NCBI GenBank assembly: GCA_004154925.1
Contig: QJNS01000151.1
Location: forward strand, 62,001 to 126,000
From: Monosporascus cannonballus
Taxonomy: Eukaryota; Ascomycota; Sordariomycetes; Xylariales
Direction of reading: 5' to 3'
Length of the DNA stretch: 64,000 nt
Shown here: piece after piece, positions 1 through 11,460 of the stretch
Layout of the letters: each line of letters begins with the position of its first letter
How positions within the stretch are numbered: the stretch's first letter is position 1
Notes under the pieces: generated by a model
Database searches by the model: none
The model's input: the letters and a program-made list of their open reading frames with translations, nothing else
Told to the model about the DNA's origin: nothing
Program-made: the position numbers and the translations under genes

Positions 1-3000
1 TACATTTAGCGATGTTATATTTAAGGCAATATTTAATTTTTTAATTAATTAAAAATTCAATAAACTTTTTTTAGAATTTACACAAAAAATAATAATTCCA
101 TTTTTATCATAAAAATAATTGTGATATCTTTTTTATTCGCCCGTTATTTTATTATTTTTTCGAATAATTATATTATCCGTAAAAAAATAATATTTTAAAT
201 ATTTAATAAATCCTTACCTATTTATTATAACGTTAACGCTTTAATTCCGATTAGTTATAATATAATTTTGTCGGCAGCTTTATAATATATGTTATTAAAG
301 TTTAAATTAAATCGGGCAAATCGGGATACCGCAAAAAATATATCGAGTTACATATTAATTATTACGAAAGAAATAAAAGACATTTTTTCTGATATTTAGT
401 AATAAAACTCAAATAAATTAAATCAAAATTCGGCAACAACTTGGTATTAATTGTAAATATTTTTAGGAAATTATTTAAACCTTTCTTTAATATTAAATTA
501 ATTAATTTATTTATAAAATCGGATTAAAATAATTAGATTTTCTTATTAAATTTATTTTTAATTATTTCCATACCGAATAATTATTACAAGTTTTTACCCT
601 TTATTAAAATATATTGTTTTTATACTTATTAAATTAATTAATTAACGAAAACTTAATTTTTTCCCGTAATATGCTATAATATTATCATCTATAAAAAATA
701 AATACCTTTTAATAAATAAAATAATAAGGTTTGTAAAAAAAGGGCTGAAATTTTAATTTTTTAAATATTTTAATAAAATCTTTTTATCATAATAAAAGTA
801 ATTACTTTAATCCATATAATACTTTCCTAATTAAGAAAATTTTATTACGTTATAAATATCTTAAGGGCGTTTTTATATGTATTTCGTAAAATAAATTAAC
901 ATTTATAAAAGTATTTATAATATTATATTATTGAAATTTTAAATTAAACTTAATTATAATAATAATTAACGTTCGAAATAACCTTTTAAAAAATAATTAC
1001 GTATATATCGCTCTAAATAATTTTAAGTTATTAATCGTTTTGTACGATAAAATAGGTTTTATACTTCTAAATTCATTATATTTATTAAACGTACAAACGT
1101 ATATTTATATATATTTTAAAACCTATTTTCTTTTAATAAGACATTAATTAATAGCTTTTTAAAATCGCACTTTTTTATAATTTTACAAATAAGCTTCTTC
1201 GGTTTCACGGAATATCTTTTTTAACGAATATATATTTAGTTCTTTATAGTTTCGTAGTAATTGCTGTAAATTACGTTTATATATCCGGTTTTATAACTTA
1301 AATACTTTTTTATATATCAAAATATTATTATTTTTTTAATTAAAATAACATATATGTCGGCTAATTAACTTTTTCAAATTTTCATAACTTACCCGCCGAT
1401 TATTATATATATTTACAAAAAGATTAAACGTTTTGTATTAAATATAATATTTTATACCTTATATTTATTTTGGATAACATTTCTTTAATACAGAATATAT
1501 AAAAAGCTTACGTTTAGAACCTATAAAAAGGTTTTTACCGTAATTTTGGATTAAATAATATAAGGAAAACTTAGAGCTATTTTTATTTTTTTATTAACGT
1601 AATAATCGTAATAATTATTAACGCAAACGTTAATAATAATAATAATTCAAAAAACGAAAATAATTTAAATATAATAATTATATAAAAATAATTATTCTTT
1701 TACGAATAAATTTATTTTTCCTTATTCCGTACGTATTTTATGTTAATTCCTTTTTAAAATTATATTTATTTAATTAATAATTAAATTATTTTATTCAAGA
1801 TTTTATTTATTTATATATAAATCAAATATTTATCGTTTTAATTAAGTTTTTTTTACTTATCGAAATAAATTTTGTAACTTTTTTTAAAATATATAAAAAA
1901 TCGTTTTTTAAATGTTTAGTATTACTTAAAAATTAATTTTCTTATTAAATTATATATTTTAAATAATACTAATTTTCTTGATTAATAAGTTCCAAATTTT
2001 GTAAAAAGTCGTAAATTAATAACTATCAAAATGATTAATTTAGGTTTTAAAATTTAACTGTTAAAATTTTATTTTTTTATGGCGGTAATTATTATAACGT
2101 AAGTTATATAGCCGTATATTTGTAAATAAACTTATTAAAGCTTTTAATTAAATATTATAATGTTATATTTATACGTTAAGTAAATGTATTAAATTTTGTA
2201 TAGGTTTGATTAAAAATACGTTTGTAAAAATATAATTATATAAATATATTACTGGTTTAAAAATATATAAAATTAAAAATAAAGATAATTTAACGTAATT
2301 TCGTATTGTAATTATTTTTTTATTTATATCTCTTAAACGTTTTATATCTCCGTTTTAAATTTCGGCATATAATATTAAAACTTTAAATCTAATATTAAAA
2401 GAAAACGATTAAAATATATTTCGAAATTAATAATTTTTCAAAGTTTTATTATTATATTTGATGACTTATAAGAAAACCTTATTTTGGTTTTTTAAGATGT
2501 TTAAAAAATCTCGAAACATTATAATTAATATATTTTGCTTTTAATGTTTAAAGTAAATATCCTAAATAAAATCTAAATATCTGTCAGCAATAAACATAAC
2601 ATATTTATATTTTTCAAAGTCTTTTTTAAAATTTGTAAAATCGATAATAATTTTTTATTCTAGTTGGAATATTTATTTTTTAGTTCGCGGCATATTAGCT
2701 TTTGAATTCTTGGCTTATTACATATTTAATATTTAATTATTATAAAACCTTTTAGGCGAACTTTTTTCGTATAGGATTATAATCAAGTAATTATTTTAGG
2801 TCCTAAATATCCTAATTTTAAATATTATATAATACTATTACCGATTCGTAATAATTTTATTTTTTACGAATTAACGTGTCGTTTATAAATTTTTAAAATT
2901 ATTAAATAATTATTGCGTTATTATTTTCGATAATAAATCAATTAAATTTATTTATTAATATAATAATAACTTAATTATCTTTATTTCGAATAACATTATG

Positions 3001-4780
3001 AGTTTTTCGGTTATCCTATTAATAACTTTTTTTTCGAAGCTGCCGGAAAAATACCAACTTATATACGAAACCTTCGTAATATATTATATCGTATAAACGT
3101 AATATTTTTGTACTGCCAAGATTTTAAAGATATTATATTAATTTTCCGTATCTTTTAACCGAACCAAAATTATTATTTACGTATGTCCCGTTACTCTGTA
3201 CGGTAAATTTAAAATTTAAAAATTTATTAATTAAATTAAAAATATATATCGTAAACTGTAAATTTAAAATAATTAAAGTTTTTTAAAAAATAAAACAAAA
3301 TACTTGTAACGTCATATTAATTAATAACTAAAAATATGCTAATATTCGTCGTATTTTTTAAAAAAATTAATATTTGTTTTATATAATAAGTTTTTTTATA
3401 ATTTTCGATAAATCATCGACTTTTTCCCTTAAAAATTAATTGGCGAAAATTCGTCCTTAAATATATGTTATTATCTTATCGTTAAAACGGAAGTTTTTTT
3501 AAAATTGTCCTAAAAAATATATAATAATTAATTAAGTACGTTTTATAACGGGTATTTTATATGTTTAATTCTTAACGTTTTCGCTTATTATTATTTCGGT
3601 TCGTATAAAAATCTTTATAATTACCTTATTTCGGCTTACGGCTTAAAATCCTTTTTCGTAATTAAAAATTAATATTCTTAGAACTTTTCTAACATAATCT
3701 TAATTAAAGAACTTTGCAAGTATCTTATAAAATATTAAAAACATTACCTTAATATTTCGTAATATAAATATAAAATAAATTATAACTTAATAATTTAAAA
3801 AATTTATTGCCATTTTTTAAAAACTAATTATACTGTTATTAATTTTAATTTTTTTTATTATTTGGAAAATAATAATTTATATCTTAATTATAAGGGTTAA
3901 TATTATATATAAATTGTTAACCCATAAAATCCTTATTTTCGTTTCTGGAATATTATATTGTTATTTTAAAATTATAATTTTTTGTTATTTTACAATTTAT
4001 TTATTTAACTTTTTATTAAATTTTAAAATTTACTTTAACGTTTTGCGATACTTTCGTTAAATATCAATTAGGAATTTATTATGGTATATTTTACCGGATT
4101 CGCCTAAATTAATATATTATTTTTATGAGTTTTTTCCTAAAAAACAAATAATCTTTTTAATTATTAAAAATATTAACTTTAAAAAATATTTCGTAAGGTT
4201 ATTAATGTTTTTATAAAAAGTATCGGATTTCCGATCTTTATAAATATACGCCATAAAGTCCTAATTATAAGCTTATTTGTTTTCGGTCGTTATTTTAAAA
4301 ATATTTATTAAATAATTAATAAAATCGAGTTTTTCTGTTATTTCTCCGAAAAATATAAATATAAATGAGGAACTATTTAAGGTATTAATTTATATTATAT
4401 AACGGATTTGTCTTTTTGAATTAAAGGTTATATTAGGTTTTATAGGTTTAATAAGTTATTGAAAATTTTAATTAAAACTGATATAATTCTAAATATCGAA
4501 CGCATATACTTTAAGTTGGGATTTGCTTTTGAAATAATTCTAATCCTTAAGTCCCTTATAAATAACGAAAAACGTTAACGGTACGATCGCCATTATTATT
4601 ATTGGCGTATTTCGATAATTAGAACAAATATATAGCTTATATCGTTTTAGTAATAATTAATTAATTAATATATGCCTTAATTAAGCGATTAAAACGTTTA
4701 ATTATTAAATATAAGGAATGTTAGTTATATATATATTCATAATTAATTATAAGTATTTTAAAACGCGTATTGCACTTTAA
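1..4780 (-). mobile_element. RIP-degraded Ty1/copia-like retrotransposon, truncated by window edge
   Basis: Very AT-rich DNA with no usable ORF. On the minus strand, about 2620-2430 reads as a copia-type integrase core: a 'DRYLDFI' stretch, a DIYF motif after one stop, and a 'FRDFLNIL' stretch, interrupted by stops that sit where Trp or Gln codons would be. About 700-665 on the same strand reads 'FFIDDN', matching the reverse transcriptase catalytic box (usual form xVDD). Integrase before RT in the reading direction is the copia gene order. The left end lies outside the window. I could not define an LTR; the right limit is set only by the change in composition near 4.78 kb. Family assignment is by motif reading, not by search. 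Confidence 0.55.
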
Positions 4781-4793
4781 GGCTATCTAGTCC

Positions 4794-4811
4794 CGGAACA
4801 TATATGTTCCG
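4794..4811. repeat. 18-bp perfect palindrome
   Basis: CGGAACATATATGTTCCG equals its own reverse complement. It sits at the first GC-normal patch right of the degraded copia element, about 85 bp left of a fragment of the chromovirus LTR. It could be a transposon end or a dimeric protein site; nothing else supports a role. Confidence 0.5.
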
Positions 4812-4889
4812 ATCAAAGGGAATCTTCCGTATATGGGCTGCTAGAGCACTCCCTGCTAGCTGACAATTACTATATTTATTGTTCAAAAT

Positions 4890-4965
4890 CCCACGATACT
4901 CCTGCTAACATAAACTCGTACGACTAAGATTTAATAGTTGGTTAAACCTCCTAGCCGTCATAATT
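4890..4965 (+). repeat. 3' fragment of chromovirus-family LTR
   Basis: This stretch matches the last ~75 bp of the LTRs at 31517-31902 and 37851-38236: 'CGATACTCCTGCTAACATAAAC', a 'TTTAATAGTTGGTTAAAC' block and a terminal 'TAGCCGTCATA' (intact copies end CCGTCACA). The 5' part of the LTR is not recognisable upstream, so this is a truncated solo LTR. It is less damaged than most copies in the window. Confidence 0.7.
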
Positions 4966-5730
4966 ATAAAGAGTGCTATTAAGGTATTATTAGATTAAAA
5001 CTAAAAAGCTAAATTATATCACTTAATATATAAGTGTTTAAAATTTATATAAAATGAAATATATTTTAAAAACTTGACTTTTTAAATCGAAATCGAAATT
5101 TAGCTTAAAGAGAAAAGTAGAAATACTTTATCATATCTAAATACCATATTATTGTTTCCGATTTTAATATTATTTTACGCTTTTTATATAACTATAACTT
5201 TAACGGCTTAGACTTTTTAAAATTTTAGTGGTTTTTGTTAAAAGTTAGCTATCTAGTTAATTATCTAGTTAATATATTTAAGTTGTTCTATGCTCGGGTC
5301 TTAATGTAAAGGAGCTCTGAGCGCGGGTATGACTTTAAGTCCCGAAATACCGAACCAAGGTAGGGTACTCTCTTTGCAAATGGAGTGTATGCTGCAATGT
5401 ATATAGGTTGATTGATGCTGCCATTTGAGCCTGGTTATACTTTGTAGCTGTAGCTTCTCTGTAACCGTTCTGTCAAGGAGTATATGCTTTCCTCCAGCCG
5501 TGAGTTTTTGCTCCAACGACTCAGAGTTTAAAATGTGAAAGGCGAACAAACTTGGCCTGTCCGGGTGAAGAAAACGGGCTAACTCCTACACTAAATATCG
5601 ACAACGAAATTCAACACGAAGCAAGCAGGAGACTTCACAAAAAGGTTAAAATGAAGGCTTTAGATTAGAGTAAACGACTCTTATGGGGGTGTGGAACCCT
5701 GTAGGAATATATAACTATATACCGCTTGAA
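4966..5730. other. Gene-free stretch downstream of the NRPS
   Basis: AT-rich until about 5280, then GC-normal. Minus-strand reading gives only an 82-codon open frame (5549-5301) that resembles no family I know. It may hold the 3' UTR of the NRPS and nothing else. Confidence 0.4.
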
Positions 5731-5795
5731 CTAATATAGTTCGAGCGCCCGATCTTTTACCAGAACCTTAGAAACCCCCATTTGGGTATCGGAGA

Positions 5796-8700
5796 TTAAA
5801 TGCTTGCACTTTGTCCTCTTAATAAATCCCCCACCAAGGTCTCTTCCGTAGAGTTCAACAGTGTACTGAGCATCTGCGATGGTATGACACTCACCTTCTC
5901 CGCCCAGTGCAGGTCGACTTGTGATGACTGAACCTGGAATACCGTCGTGACGTCGGTACCATCCTGGAAAATAGACCAATCCATCAGATAATTATGACGT
6001 TGTTTGTCTGTATAGGACCAGTTGGGTGATGTTTGGGGCACGTCAAGGAAGCACAGCACAAAGGTTTTATTGGTACGAGGGTCAAACATCAAGGAGTCTG
6101 GGAAGGAATGGACAAGACCATCGAACTCAAGGACGTCCAGATTCGTCTTGTGCACTTCGGCCAACCACTCATGCACGCGGGCATGCGTCGGAACAGCGTT
6201 GCTGAAGGGAACACGACTCAAGAGAGGACCCACGACAGACTGCGCCCAAGGCCACGGCACAGTGCGTCCCGACAAGCTTATTGAGAACCCAACACGGTTC
6301 CACCCAGTGATATCGGCCAAAAAGAGTGCCCAGGCGGCGTAGGCCATAGTGCTGGTTGTGATGCCATGGTGACGTGCCGAGGTATCGAGCGCAGACTTGC
6401 TGATGCCCGTGGGGGAGTTGAAACGCACCAGGTCGAAGGCTTGCTTTCGGGGAGGTGTCCGTGGGCTGGGAAGCTGCACCACCGACGCCACAGGTAATGG
6501 TTCCACCATCTTGTCAAAGGTGTGTATGGCCCTCTCTAGGTTGTCAAGCTTGTACTTTTGCATGAATTTTGCGAACGCCTTAAAACTAGGTCCTTGAGAG
6601 ATCTCCTCCCCAGCAAGCGCTCGTTCCATGTCTTTCGAAAGGATGGCAGATGAAAACATATCCACCAAGACGTGGTGTGTGCGACTGACGAAGGCCAATG
6701 CTTTGCGTCCCGGAACGGAAACGCAGGTGACATGGCAATAGGGGACTTCGTTATCGGAGCGCGTGACCTCTTCCAGATCGAGCCATGCCTTCTCCTCTAC
6801 GGCCGCACAAGCACTCTCAAAATCTTCTTCATTCACACTCACTTCGTGCCAGTCCAGATTCAGCCGCCCAAGGTCAGAAAGAGTGAAATCGTCCAGATCA
6901 AAGCGAGTCTGAAAGATGTCGTGTGCTGAAAAAACCTTGACAAAAGCATCGTAGAGCTCGCTGGCAATAGGAGTGGTAGAGGGATCTCCTACATACTTGG
7001 TTATGCCGATGAGCGCGCAGTATCTGGTACTTTCAAGGGAGCGGGTGAGGAACAATTTCTGCACGTCGGTCACAGGCACTTTCTCGGAACTGGGCCCAAC
7101 CCCGTGCTTGTTGTTCTCCAGTCCGGTAGAGGACGACAGGCGATTGAGACCCTCCTCCAATAGTCCTATCGTGTCCAGCTTCAAGATCTGCGCCACAGAG
7201 ATGGGGTGTCCATGTTTCTTTAGAAAGTTGGCAAGCTTGATGGCCGTCAACGAATTCCCCCCAAGTCTTGTAAAAGATTAATTCTTGTCAAGCTGCTGGA
7301 ATGGAACATGGAAGATGTTGGAATAAGCCAGAGACAGTGCTTCATAGGCTGAGGCGGGATGTCCTTGGTTAAAGTAGTCCTGGTCTGGGGCAGCTGTTTC
7401 CTCCAGCTGGGCCTTGAGAGCATCTCGGTCGGTTTTTCCATTGGCCCTGAGAGGGAAACTGTCCACTGCAAAGATTATGTCTGGGACAACAAAGGGATCG
7501 AAGCGCTCCTTCATGAACTGGCGTAGATTCTCAATAGAAATATTGGCCGGCTGAACGCAGCCAACAAGCCTACCTCGCCAGATAAAAGCCACAGCGAAGC
7601 GGACAAGGGTAAAAGATAACAGCGCAGGCTCGACCTCGGTCTCAAGGTTTATCAAAAAGCCTCGGTTTTTGACTAACGAGTCTGCTCGGCCAGCCCATAC
7701 AAGTTGTCCTTCCTCCGTCCTGCGAGCGAGATCGCCAGTTCTATAAAATCGCTCGCCTTTCCATTGAATAATTTTTTTCGCTGTCAACTCAGGGTTGTTA
7801 AGGTACCCAGCAGCCAGACCAGGCCCGGCGATCATGACCTCACCATGATCGCACTCTTGCAGGTCCTCGTCCACAAGCACGACTTTAACGTCGGGAATAA
7901 GCTCGCCGAAAGGAGGCTCCTCGTTGGGCTTGAGCTCACCGAAACTGATGGTGACAGTCGTTTCCGACGGACCGTAGGTGTTTATAACCTTCCTGTTGGG
8001 ACGGATCCATTGGCGTACAACCTCCATGACTGGCGCCTCGCCGCCTAAGTAGATATAGCGAACACCCTCATACAGCCCGCAGGGGTTCATCGTTGCCAGC
8101 ATTGACGGGGTCAGGCTCAGTAGATCACAGGTGGCGGAGACTTCGGGAAAGTTTGACGGTGAAGCCATTACCAAGGTGCACCCCTTGGCCAGAGCCAACC
8201 AAACGATTCCAGCGCATCCTAAAGATTTGATCATTAACACTGATGATGCTGGGGCCATGTGGAGTGGCTTGTAAATTCAGGCGCTAGAGACTTACCGTCA
8301 AATGCAATAGAATAAGCCAATAAGCAACGACTTCCCCTTCCCGCGGCGGCGGTTTCGAGGTCTTCATTGGTGACTACCGAGACTGCGTAGATGGCCCTGT
8401 GATAGACCATGACCCCTTTTGGCTTGCCAGTCGTTCCAGATGTGAAAACGATCCAGGCGAGGTCGTCGGCACGGAACCCACTTCGCACCACGTCCAGTTG
8501 AAGACGCAAGGCGCGATCATCAAGGAGCGGCAAATGCAGCCATATTTTCTGAAAGTTCACCGTAATGACTGGCAGCGCGAGCCCGGGACACGGGCTCGTC
8601 ACGACTGCCACGGTAGAAGATAGTTCGGATAGCACATTTCTAATCCTCGCGAGGCTCCAGGCCACCACATCCAGGGGCATATAACATGCCCCGACCCTCA

Positions 8701-8956
8701 GGATACCGATGACAGCGGGGAGCATTTCAAGAGACATTTGCGTCAGAAGCGGGGCCTTGTCCCGGGGCCGAACACCAGCCGACAGCAGGGCTTGGCTGAT
8801 GTGGAGCGAGGCGTTTCGCAGCTCGTCGTACGTGAGCCTTTCCCCTTGCCACTCGGCAGCAACCCTATCTGGTGCTCTTGCGGCCCAGTCATCGAAGAGG
8901 TCGACGACAGTGGCATCGAGAGGTTTCGAAGTATCAAGTCCGTTGGTGGCTTGCAT
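5796..8956 (-). pseudogene. Single-module NRPS, domains A-T-C, broken by one in-frame stop
   Basis: Activates an amino or aryl acid as the adenylate, loads it on a carrier domain and condenses it with an acceptor. Exon 1 is complement(8296..8956), the intron complement(8249..8295, 47 bp, GTAAGT...CAG), and exon 2 runs to a stop at 5796; splicing restores the A4 box 'AFDASS'. Adenylation boxes in order: LTYDEL, GACYMPLD, FTSGTTGKPKG, NTYGPSETT, GEVMIAGPG, YRTGDLARR, GRADSLVKNRG and RANGKTDR. The carrier core is LGGNSL, with the pantetheine serine near 7253. The condensation domain has HHVLVDM at complement(6658..6678) and SLSGRT. An in-frame TAA at complement(7278..7280) separates A from T; the reading frame and homology continue straight through it, and the pre-mutation codon was probably CAA (Gln). 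About 1,038 codons in all. There is no upstream C domain; A-T-C order is known from FmqC/TqaB-type enzymes, but substrate and product here are unknown. The 3' end could instead use a short intron near 5866-5894 and end at 5731. Confidence 0.85.
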
Positions 8957-11041
8957 TGTCGGTCGGTGGATCGATGGATCGATGAGTGGAAAAGGTCGCG
9001 GAAAGTCAGTCGTTGGTGATCAAGGGAGGTATGCGGCCTGCAATGTTATGTTGGCTAGTCCAGACACAAGTGTCTTGGAAACTCCAACCTTAGGGACCTG
9101 TGGTCCTTCCATGTCTATATGCCTCCCAGGTTGAGTGCGATTGCGCGCTCATTGAAGGTAGGATATCGTATCTAATCGTGTCATCGTAGCAGACTCAACG
9201 GCATATGCCATCTTCAGATGCGATATGTATGTGACTAGGTAAATGGTAGCCCAGCCGTCGATAGGCAGCGAGGACGAACGCCACTTCGCCAGTATGTCAC
9301 GAAAAAATCGGATAGGGCATTGGACACGGCCGGCATTGAGCGCGTGCGATTGTCAAGCTCCTTCGGCGTAACTTAATTTTCCCATATCTACGTACCTAGT
9401 TGGCTGACCATGCATATGTGCGGCGCGGGCCATCTTAGATGGATGATGTGGCTGACATGCATCCTCCCATGATGCAACCCCGGCGTCTTCCGCCGGGCCC
9501 GTAACTAACTCAGTTGCCTGGCTGCATAAGCCTCCAATTAACCTACCATCTCACCATAAGGTATGCTTTACCGCTATGCACGTGGTGCTGCAATGTCTTT
9601 GGAACCAGAGAATCCCTCGCTCGACCCACTGGTGGTATCACCGGAATGTTGGTTTAGATGACATTGGCCCAAAGAGGGAGGAAGACACATCGTCGAGGCG
9701 GTATCACTCGGAAAGTGGGAGCAGGCTTGTAAATCGATCGGATCCGGGACCCATGGACAGGGCTAGTCTGTGAGCGATGATGTTCTCCTGCTCACCTCCT
9801 TCTCTGTACAGCCCTAGGGCTGCTGGACCGGCCTGATTTCCGAGTAGTTTTTGGTGGTATCTCCGCTCCCGAGAGCATGCTACGCAGCCGCAACTGTCCG
9901 AAACTGGAATTTCAAAGGGACTATTTCTCGATAACCGTATCCCAAGACAGGGGTTTAGATGCCCTCTTCATAGTTTCCGTCGTGTAACACTGCTTGCAGC
10001 ATCTCGAATTGACCTTGGTCAAATATAAATGAACAGTTGCGTCCTACTACTGAGTATCCTTGGGTGATATGAAGAGGCTGAGTTAAGGGCATACAACATG
10101 CATGAGCTGTTGGAAGTTAAAGACAGCTCTCCGCCAGCCTGATAGGCTAGTGGGACGGAATGCTGTTGGTTCTCCGTGCATATATTCGAGGTGGGATCCT
10201 GCATTCAACTAAGCGGGAGTCGGTTCCGAGTCGGCGGGGGGGCACCCGCTGCCCTCGTTTTAACGTCTTAAGCTTGCGAAGGAGCGAACGTGGGGATCTG
10301 TCGCTTTCTTTTCCTATAGGAGCCGACCCACATTCCCAAATAGGGAGTAATTACCTATGGCACCATGCGGCCCATACCGCTGGGTCCGTGTCCAACAACC
10401 CTGCCGGGATTTCGAATTTTAAAACGACAATTATTGCGCTCGCCGCGCGCCCGGCAGCCTTCTATAACTGAAGTGCTGGAATATCAACTGAGGTATTAAT
10501 TATTATTCTAGCTACATTGTCAGTTTTTGTTATATACTAAATACTTTATTAAAAGTTTTAAGATAAATACGTATTAATAAAAGAGTATTTTATAAGTACA
10601 CCTCGCCTAATTTATGCTCTCTTACAGTTCCCAGTGGGTAATACATGGTAAGTGCAGAAGAGCTAACCATTATAAGTCTTGTGGCCTGGCTTACAACCTA
10701 ATGCAATCCTACCTCGGACTTGTCCTTATTTTACCACCGGGCAATCTAACGCTAGTTCGGGGTTACAGCGGGCGGGGAGAACGTATGGTACACCCTCGCA
10801 GAGATTATTGCAGTCAGTGCTATACTCGCCCCAGTTTTCGTAACGGCAGGATACAACTCACAGTTATTCTATGTATATATCATATAATTTATTAAGAGTA
10901 ACACATAACGTTAGCATCTGCTTAGTAACACTTGGTCCAAGCGCAAATACCGTAAAGGTTATAAATTATAAAAATTTTCTTACTTGATAAATTTTCTCGC
11001 TTTAATACAGGTTAAATAATATTCATTACTGATTATATTAA
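8957..11041. other. NRPS upstream region and GC-normal spacer, no gene recognised
   Basis: About 2 kb of unique-looking GC-normal sequence up to ~10480, becoming AT-rich with short GC patches (10600-10870) after that. Short open frames exist (for example 10160-10471 and 10614-10895 on plus, 10204-10019 on minus) but none has motifs or splice structure I recognise. The first several hundred bases left of 9500 are the natural promoter space for the minus-strand NRPS starting at 8956. Confidence 0.5.
9481..9492. promoter_or_regulatory. Possible Zn2Cys6 factor site, CGG-N6-CCG
   Basis: CGGCGTCTTCCG is a CGG/CCG inverted pair with a 6-bp gap, the layout bound by dimeric Gal4-type Zn2Cys6 regulators, which often control fungal metabolite genes. 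It lies about 525 bp upstream of the NRPS start codon. Such a short motif occurs by chance in GC-rich DNA, and no Zn2Cys6 gene is visible in the window. Confidence 0.25.
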
Positions 11042-11285
11042 TGTAGCGAACCTGTCATACATCCACCTGGAGGTATAAGCAGTATCCGAAAAGGGTCTTG
11101 ATTTGCAGATAGCAATAGGGCGAAGAATAATTTAATAGCCTGTTTATTAAAGAGATTTAAGGACTTTCCCTATAGTACAGAACGGTTGCCTCTGGCTGTA
11201 GGCTTAGATTAATAGTTAAGGAGGGAAACTAAGTAGGTAGCTATTTACATAAGAGACCGATTCATTATATATCCATCTTTTCCTG
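11042..11285 (+). repeat. Truncated LTR of the 20.5-27.8 kb gypsy family
   Basis: Starts TGTAGCGAACCTGTCATACA and matches the first ~245 bp of the LTRs at 20500 and 27177, including the blocks 'GGTATAAGCAGTATCCGAAA' and 'TTAGATTAATAGTTAAGGAG'. This copy keeps G and C where the other two have A and T, so it is the least RIP-damaged member here. Similarity stops near 11285, where an unrelated GC-normal segment begins. Confidence 0.7.
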
Positions 11286-11293
11286 AGTGAGTG

Positions 11294-11460
11294 TGTCGTG
11301 GAGCTATGTGATCTATGTGATCTGGTCAGATCACCATCACCTAGATTACCTAGATCACTTCAGGAGGCCAAGCTTTCCGGTCCGGGGTTTAACCGTGGCA
11401 GGTCCGCGCTAGGCCTTAAAGGTAGGTCTCCTCAAGACAGGAACCCCTGTTTCTGTAACA
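11294..11460. repeat. Possible small solo LTR or insertion with TGT...ACA ends
   Basis: A GC-normal 167-bp block that begins TGTCGTGG and ends TTCTGTAACA, abutting the truncated LTR on its left and AT-rich DNA on its right. It contains an inverted pair, TGATCTA near 11319 and TAGATCA near 11350. Flanking 5-mers (GAGTG and ATTAA) do not match, so a clean target duplication is absent. It may simply be a fragment of a larger element. Confidence 0.3.

Noticed and set aside
5866..5894. A 29-bp GTGAGT...CAG intron near the NRPS 3' end giving another C-terminus ending at 5731
   Set aside because: Shorter than known fungal introns; kept only as a remote alternative. The plain stop at 5796 was used.
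6022..7281. Plus-strand open frames across the NRPS region
   Set aside because: They lie opposite a minus-strand gene with clear domain motifs; none has motifs of its own.
7270..7320. A short intron (GTTCCA...AAG) that would skip the NRPS stop codon
   Set aside because: Poor donor, about 45 bp, and it would delete conserved carrier-domain entry residues that read normally in the genomic frame.
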